Of a DNA stretch of 64,000 bases, positions 59,312 through 64,000 are shown piece by piece. The notes beneath the pieces were generated by a model. That model worked only from the letters and a program-made list of their open reading frames with translations. It had not been told where the DNA came from and did not search any database. A program made the position numbers and the translations under genes. This DNA is from Amycolatopsis benzoatilytica AK 16/65. GTDB taxonomy: Bacteria > Actinomycetota > Actinomycetes > Mycobacteriales > Pseudonocardiaceae. Numbering within the stretch: position 1 is the first letter of the stretch; each line of letters begins with the position of its first letter. Location of the stretch: positions 1,062,506 to 1,126,505 of the forward strand of contig NZ_KB912942.1 of assembly GCF_000383915.1 (NCBI RefSeq), in the 5' to 3' direction.

Positions 59312-61030
59312 CTAGCCGAACAGGTTCTCGTACTGGGTCCGGAGTTTGTACTTGAGGATCTTGCCGCCGACTGTTTCGGGGAGTAAGTCGGTGAACACGA
59401 TCGCCTTCGGGGTCTCGTAGCCGGCAAGGCGGTCGCGGCAGAACGCGATCAGCTCCTCCGGCGACCGTTCGGCGCCGGGGCGGGGAATGACCACCGCGGT
59501 CACCGCTTCGCCCCAGTGTTCGTGCGGCAGGCCGATCACGGCGGCGCGCAGGACGTCCGGGTGTTCGTGCAGCACCGCCTCGACCCGCATGCTCGAGACG
59601 TTCTCGCCGCCCGTTTTCACGATGTCTTTGTAACGGTCGACCATCGCGCGCAGGCCGTCCTCGTCGACGACGGCCGAGTCGCCGGAGTGGAACCAGCCGC
59701 CGCGGAAGGCTTCTCGTGTCGCCGCCGGGTCGCGGTAGTACCCGGCGGTCATCACCGGGGACCGGTAGATCGCCTCGCCGGGTGCGCCTCGGACCGGGGT
59801 GCCGAGTTCGTCGACGACGTCGGACGCGAGCAGCCCGCTGGGCACGCCGACGTAGTTCACCGCGGGAGCCGTGCGCGCGTGCACTTCCGGCCACGCCGTG
59901 GGCCAGAACCGGTGGCAGGCGATGGCTTCGGTCTGTCCGAAGATCCCGACGGTGACAAAGCCGGGCGCGGTCCGGGCTTCGAGGCGGCGCAGGAGTGCCG
60001 GGGAGAGGGCGCCCCAGCCGTAGACGAGGGTCGTCAACGTGGAGAGATCCAGGGCGGGGTCAGCGTCGATCTCGTCGGCGAGTGCGGCTACGAACTGGGG
60101 CGAGCCTGCCCACAGCGCGGTGGCCTTCGACTCGGCGATCGCGGCGGCGACCGGCCCCGGCGCCGGGCGGCGGCCGAGGGTGAGCGTGCCGCCGGCGAGG
60201 AAGGTCGAGTAGGTGAAGAGCGTGTCGCCGACGTGGTAGATCATCGGCAGGAACGTGCAGACCTTGAGGTCCGTCTCGTGGCGCAGGCCGCGGGACAACG
60301 ACAGCGCGAAGTTCAGCCCGCCCAGATGCACGTAGCTGTGCGAGAGCAGCACGCCCTTCGGCATGGCCGTGGTGCCGGAGGTGAACAGCAGCTGGAAGAT
60401 GTCGTCGCCGTGGATCTCGACGTCGGGTTCGGTGCCCGGTTGCCCGTCGAGCAGGTCCCCGAACGACGGTGAGTCCGCGATCGGTCCGCCGCCGACCGTG
60501 ATCGTGGCGCCGACGTGCAGGTTCGTGGCCTTCGCGACGTCCGCCAGCCGCGGCCACAGCTCAGCGTCGACGATCGCGAAGCGTGGCTCGGTGAGCTCGA
60601 CGAGATGGGTCAGGACGTCGGGGGCGAGGCCGGGGTTCACCGGGACGGCGACCATGCCCGCCTTGGCGATCCCGATCTTCGCGACGAACGCCTCGACGCT
60701 GTTCTCGCAGAACAGCAACACCCGGTCGCCGGGCCGGAGGCTCGCGTTCGCGAGCGCGTGCGCGAGCTGGTTGGCGGCCTCGTCGGCTTGCCGGTAGGTC
60801 ACGGCGGCGAACCGCTCGTCACCGTACGCGCCGTCGACCCCGGCGATCGCGACCTGATCCGGGCGGCTCCAGGTGAGCCGTTCGAAAATATCGCCGACCG
60901 AGGTGCGCTCCCACCGCCGCACCGCCCGGCGGCCGCGCAGGGTTTCGACGTCGATCGTGGCCAGGTCGGGCAGGGCCGCGCCGTGGGGATGACGTGGGAG
61001 ACCCGTCACGCTGGGATCCGTCGCGGTCAT
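59312..61030 (-). CDS. acyl-CoA synthetase (class I adenylate-forming)
   Basis: A 572-residue ANL enzyme. P-loop LLFTSGTTAMPKGVLLSH, A5 motif VGIFGQTEAIACHR, hinge motif DRYKDIVKTGGENVSSMRVE and catalytic Lys in VGGKILKYKLR are all present. It activates a carboxylate to its CoA ester, probably a fatty or alicyclic acid. It is encoded with, and in the same direction as, the TetR gene at 61102 (71 bp gap), and that TetR gene is divergent from an acyl-CoA dehydrogenase/ligase operon. Confidence 0.88.
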   Translation of the reverse strand: MTATDPSVTGLPRHPHGAALPDLATIDVETLRGRRAVRRWERTSVGDIFERLTWSRPDQVAIAGVDGAYGDERFAAVTYRQADEAANQLAHALANASLRPGDRVLLFCENSVEAFVAKIGIAKAGMVAVPVNPGLAPDVLTHLVELTEPRFAIVDAELWPRLADVAKATNLHVGATITVGGGPIADSPSFGDLLDGQPGTEPDVEIHGDDIFQLLFTSGTTAMPKGVLLSHSYVHLGGLNFALSLSRGLRHETDLKVCTFLPMIYHVGDTLFTYSTFLAGGTLTLGRRPAPGPVAAAIAESKATALWAGSPQFVAALADEIDADPALDLSTLTTLVYGWGALSPALLRRLEARTAPGFVTVGIFGQTEAIACHRFWPTAWPEVHARTAPAVNYVGVPSGLLASDVVDELGTPVRGAPGEAIYRSPVMTAGYYRDPAATREAFRGGWFHSGDSAVVDEDGLRAMVDRYKDIVKTGGENVSSMRVEAVLHEHPDVLRAAVIGLPHEHWGEAVTAVVIPRPGAERSPEELIAFCRDRLAGYETPKAIVFTDLLPETVGGKILKYKLRTQYENLFG

Positions 61031-61101
61031 GCTGAGGCTCCTTCGCCGTCGCTGCCGCCGACCAGCATGCCGTGACCTGCGCCACTAAATCAAGGGGGAA
61101 G

Positions 61102-61722
61102 TTACTCCCCGTTCACTCGCGAGGTGGACGGTGCGGCGACGCCGAGGCAGCCGTGAGCCAGCTCCTCGAGCAGTTCGGCGAGTCGCTCTGACGCCAGGCC
61201 GCTGCGAAAGAACAGGGTGGACTGCACCGCGCCGATCGCCGCGTGCACGGCCAGCCTGAGCTCGCCGTCGGCGAGGTCGGGCCGCAGCGGGGCGAGCAGG
61301 TGGACCCAGTCCTCGACGTAGTGCCGCTGCAGCCGCCGCAGCCGCCGTCGCTCGTCTTCGGGGAGGTTGTGGATCTCGCGGTGATACACCGCCAGCACGG
61401 TGCGGTCCTCGATGGCGACCTGAACGTGATCCCTGATCAGGCCGGACAGTACGGTCCGGTCGTCCGGGCCGGCGGCGAGAATCGCCGCGGCCCCGTCCTG
61501 CAGGCGGGTCATCACGCGGTCGAGCAGCGCGACCAGGATGGCGTCCTTGTTCTCGAAGTGCCGGTAGACGCCGGAGCCCACGATGCCGGCCTCCGCGCCG
61601 ATGTCGGCCATGCCGATCGCGTGGAAGCCGCGCCGCGCGGTGAGCTCGGCGGCGGCGGTCAGGATCCGCTCCCGGCGCTCCGGGTCGCGGCGGCGCCGGG
61701 TGGCCGGGGAAGTCGTCGTCAT
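61102..61722 (-). CDS. TetR-family transcriptional regulator of acyl-CoA genes
   Basis: A 206-residue TetR protein: DPERRERILTAAAELTARRG, HTH GMADIGAEAGIVGSGVYRHF, then a helical domain with HREIHNLPEDERRRLRRLQRHYVE, which is typical of actinobacterial regulators of fatty-acid or aromatic acyl-CoA degradation. It is divergent from the acyl-CoA dehydrogenase; the palindrome at 61759-61780 is the likely operator for both directions. Confidence 0.87.
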   Translation of the reverse strand: MTTTSPATRRRRDPERRERILTAAAELTARRGFHAIGMADIGAEAGIVGSGVYRHFENKDAILVALLDRVMTRLQDGAAAILAAGPDDRTVLSGLIRDHVQVAIEDRTVLAVYHREIHNLPEDERRRLRRLQRHYVEDWVHLLAPLRPDLADGELRLAVHAAIGAVQSTLFFRSGLASERLAELLEELAHGCLGVAAPSTSRVNGE

Positions 61723-61758
61723 CTTGTCATCATCGCAGCAGCGCGCTACGGTTCGCCA

Positions 61759-61780
61759 TTAGTGAATATGAAATCACTAA
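61759..61780. promoter_or_regulatory. palindromic TetR operator
   Basis: TTAGTGA (61759-61765) and TCACTAA (61774-61780), a perfect 7-bp inverted repeat with an 8-bp AT-rich spacer, in the 69-bp gap between the TetR and acyl-CoA dehydrogenase starts. The half-site CACTAAA recurs at 61083-61089, upstream of the acyl-CoA synthetase, suggesting a small regulon. Confidence 0.65.
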
Positions 61781-61791
61781 GGAGCGTCGGA

Positions 61792-62943
61792 GTGGACGTG
61801 CTCGAAAGCGATGAGACCCGTGATCTCCGGGCCGCGGTGGGTGCGATCGCCGCTCCGTTCGGCGGCCGCTACTACGTCGAGCACGCACGCGAAGGCCGGG
61901 AATGCACCGAGCTGTGGCACGCGCTGGGCGACGCGGGGTTCATCGGAGTCAACATCCCCGAGGAGTACGGCGGGGGCGGTCGCGGCCTGGCCGAGCTGAC
62001 CGTCGTGATCGAGGAAACCGCGGCGAAGGGCGCGCCGATCCTGCTCCTGCTGGTCACCGAAGCGATTTCGGCCGAGGTGCTCACCGAGTTCGGCACCGCG
62101 GAGCAGCGCAAGGAGTGGCTGCCCGGTCTGGCGAGCGGCCGGCGGAAGGTCGTCTTCGCCATCACCGAGCCCGACGCCGGGTCCAACACCCACAAACTGA
62201 CCACCACCGCCCGCCGCGACGGCGACGAATGGGTGGTCGACGGCGAGAAGTACTACATCTCCGGCGTCGACACCGCCGACGCGCTGCTGCTCGTCGCCCG
62301 CACTGGCCGCGCCCCCGACGGCACCGCCCAGCTCTCGCTGTTCCTGGTTCCGGTGGACGCGCCCGGTCTCACGGCTACGCCGCTGCCGGTCGACGTCATG
62401 CTCCCGGAGAAGCAGTTCACTCTGCGCTTCGACGGCGTGCGGCTGCCGGAGACCGCACTCGTCGGCGACGAAGGCGCGGGCTTCCGGCAGGTCTTTCACG
62501 GCCTCAACCCCGAACGCATCACCGGTGCCGCGCTCTGCGTCGGCATCGCGCGCTACGCCCTCGACGTCGCGAGCCGGTACGCGAGGGACCGCACGGTGTG
62601 GGACCGGCCGATCGGCGCACACCAGGGAGTCGCCCATGTCCTCGCCAAGGCCAAGATCGAAACCGAGCTGGCGGCGCTGATGACGCACCGCGCGGCCGCC
62701 CTGCACGACCGCGGGCTGCCCGCGGGCGAGGCGTCGAACATGGCCAAGTACGCCGCCGCCGAGGCCGCGCTGGCCGCCGTCGACGCCGCGATCCAGACCC
62801 ACGGCGGCAACGGCGTCTCGGCGGACTTCGGGTTGCTGCCGTACTGGGGGCTCGCACGGCTGCTGCGGATCGCCCCGGTGAACCGCGAAATGATCCTCAA
62901 CTTCGTCGCGCAGCACAGCCTCGGGCTGCCCCGGTCCTATTAG
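61792..62943 (+). CDS. acyl-CoA dehydrogenase
   Basis: A 383-residue acyl-CoA dehydrogenase; GTG chosen because AAGGAG (61779-61784) sits 7 bp before it. N-terminal helices with GFIGVNIPEEYGGGGRGL, FAITEPDAGSNTHKL for FAD/substrate binding, DEWVVDGEKYYISG and IQTHGGNGVSADFGLLPYW. The usual catalytic Glu in a C-terminal YEGT motif is absent (RIAPVNREM), but E241 in LNPERITGA sits where isovaleryl-CoA-type enzymes carry their base. Oxidises an acyl-CoA made by one of the adjacent ligases. Confidence 0.87.
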   Translation: MDVLESDETRDLRAAVGAIAAPFGGRYYVEHAREGRECTELWHALGDAGFIGVNIPEEYGGGGRGLAELTVVIEETAAKGAPILLLLVTEAISAEVLTEFGTAEQRKEWLPGLASGRRKVVFAITEPDAGSNTHKLTTTARRDGDEWVVDGEKYYISGVDTADALLLVARTGRAPDGTAQLSLFLVPVDAPGLTATPLPVDVMLPEKQFTLRFDGVRLPETALVGDEGAGFRQVFHGLNPERITGAALCVGIARYALDVASRYARDRTVWDRPIGAHQGVAHVLAKAKIETELAALMTHRAAALHDRGLPAGEASNMAKYAAAEAALAAVDAAIQTHGGNGVSADFGLLPYWGLARLLRIAPVNREMILNFVAQHSLGLPRSY

Positions 62944-62951
62944 GAGGACTG

Positions 62952-64000
62952 ATGACGGACCACAACCTCGTCCACCGGGTCAACGTCGGCGACGCGCTGA
63001 CTCGCGTCGCGTTCGCCCGGCCCGAGACCCTCGCCGTCGTCGACGGCGATCGCCGCTGGACCTACGGCGAGTTCGACGCGTGGGTCAACCGGTTCGCCCA
63101 CGGGCTCACCGCCCGCGGCTACACGACCGGTGACGTCCTCGCTCTCGCCTCGGCCAACAGCGCCGAGTTCCTCGCCGTCTACTACGCCTGCGCCAAGCTC
63201 GGTCTCGTCTGCGTCCCGATCAACCTCGGCTGGCGCGGCGACGAAGTCGCCTACGTGCTCGGGCATTCGCGGGCCCGCGGCATCGTCGTGGAGCGCCAGC
63301 TCGCCGGCGCCATCGCGCCCGCGGTGGCGCAGGCGCCCGGGGTGGCCGACGTGATCCTCGCGCCCGGCACCGGCGGCGACGCCGCGGGCGTGGAGTTCGA
63401 CGACGTGCTCTCGGACGACACGACCGCACCCGAAGTCGTCGTCGAAGACCGCGCCCCACTGTCCTATCTGTACACGTCGGGCACCACGGCCGCGCCGAAA
63501 GGGGTGGTCGGCACGCACCTGGCGATCCACCTGGAGTCGATGTCGGCGGCGCTGGACTCCGGCTGGTCCGCCGGCGACCGGTTCATCGCGATGATGCCGA
63601 TGTTCCATACCGCGCAGCTCAACGCTTTCTGCACGCCCGCGGTCGTCGTCGGCGCCACGATCTTCGTCCACCGCGGTTTCGACCCGGAACGGTTCCTCGC
63701 CACGATCGAACGCGAGCGGATCACCCAGGTCTTCGGCCTGCCGATGATGTACCGCGCGGCCCTCGAACACCCGTCGTTCGCCGGCCGCGATCTCTCCTCG
63801 TTGCGGCGTGCGGTCTACGCGATGGCACCGATGCCCGAAGCACAGATCAAGGCGTGCCTGGACGGCTTCCGCTGCGACTTCGCGCTCCTGTTCGGCCAGA
63901 CCGAGATGAGCCCGATCACCACGCTGTTCCGGCCCGAGCACCAGCTCTCGCACGTCGGCGCGGTCGGCACCCCGCTCACCGGCGTCCAGGTCGGGATCAT
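62952..64000 (+). CDS. acyl-CoA synthetase, 3' end outside window
   Basis: An open frame from ATG 62952 (after TAGGAGGACTG) to the window edge, about 349 codons. It opens RVNVGDALTRVAFARPETLAVV and has WTYGEFDAWVNRFAHGLTARG, the P-loop YLYTSGTTAAPKGVVGTH, and LFGQTEMSPITTLF of the A5 motif. It is a class I adenylate-forming ligase, 8 bp downstream of the acyl-CoA dehydrogenase, with which it forms an operon. The C-terminal domain with the catalytic Lys is not visible. Confidence 0.87.
   Translation, partial: MTDHNLVHRVNVGDALTRVAFARPETLAVVDGDRRWTYGEFDAWVNRFAHGLTARGYTTGDVLALASANSAEFLAVYYACAKLGLVCVPINLGWRGDEVAYVLGHSRARGIVVERQLAGAIAPAVAQAPGVADVILAPGTGGDAAGVEFDDVLSDDTTAPEVVVEDRAPLSYLYTSGTTAAPKGVVGTHLAIHLESMSAALDSGWSAGDRFIAMMPMFHTAQLNAFCTPAVVVGATIFVHRGFDPERFLATIERERITQVFGLPMMYRAALEHPSFAGRDLSSLRRAVYAMAPMPEAQIKACLDGFRCDFALLFGQTEMSPITTLFRPEHQLSHVGAVGTPLTGVQVGI

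Overview
This window comes from a high-GC actinobacterium. Nearly all codons end in G or C, GTG starts are common, and neighbouring genes often overlap by 4 bp (ATGA/GTGA). The mix of ESX-type secretion proteins, an Eis-type acetyltransferase, a secreted Streptomyces-type aminopeptidase and many LysR/TetR regulators fits a Pseudonocardiales genus such as Amycolatopsis; this is inferred from content, not from a database match. No rRNA, tRNA, CRISPR array, transposase or phage gene was seen. The region looks like accessory catabolic chromosome.

Layout. 1-7570: a tightly packed operon for an aromatic or heteroaromatic acid (hydrolase, two SDRs, TPP enzyme, dienelactone-hydrolase-like protein, MFS importer, MBL hydrolase, FAD monooxygenase). 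7779-10216: DHFR-like reductase, LysR regulator, NTF2-like protein and a collapsed SDR pseudogene. 10419-15699: a seven-gene operon of ESX (type VII) secretion partners: a helical PE-like protein, PPE, EspG chaperone, two peptidoglycan hydrolases carrying helical secretion-type domains, and two YbaB-like proteins. No ESX core machinery is present. 15920-22537: small membrane protein, BBE-like oxidoreductase plus MFS pair divergent from a LysR gene, GT87 mannosyltransferase, Eis. 22604-25676: MBL hydrolase divergent from a GatC-like/amidase/TetR operon across a shared operator. 25729-30438: xanthine dehydrogenase operon (xdhC, xdhB, xdhA on the minus strand) with a 29-codon ORF between xdhA and xdhB.

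30827-33101: a CsoR-type copper box in front of a His-tailed metal-binding protein and a 14-TM MFS pump. 33178-37305: an ABC transporter with a DUF2871 membrane protein, divergent from a NarL-type two-component system. 37448-43384: NTF2-like protein, cation/proton antiporter coupled to a ParB-like protein, anchored protein, GNAT, secreted hydrolase with a TetR regulator. 43528-49623: a second aromatic catabolic operon (aryl-acid ligase, salicylyl-CoA 5-hydroxylase-like FAD enzyme, maleate isomerase, VOC protein, hydrolase), apparently from a leaderless promoter. 50292-52947: two secreted metalloproteases (M4 then M28). 53513-55010: two Roadblock/LC7 proteins and an unknown partner, beside an AT-rich non-coding stretch. 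55571-59156: LysR divergent from an SDR / NTF2-like / muconolactone-isomerase-like / MFS operon. 59312-64000: two acyl-CoA synthetases, a TetR regulator and an acyl-CoA dehydrogenase.

Four copies of a 55-bp near-perfect hairpin lie just after gene ends (7599, 19885, 33109, 37338). The most unusual items are the ESX-cargo operon, the microORF embedded in the xanthine dehydrogenase operon, the copper box without a nearby csoR, and the aromatic operon that ends in maleate isomerase.
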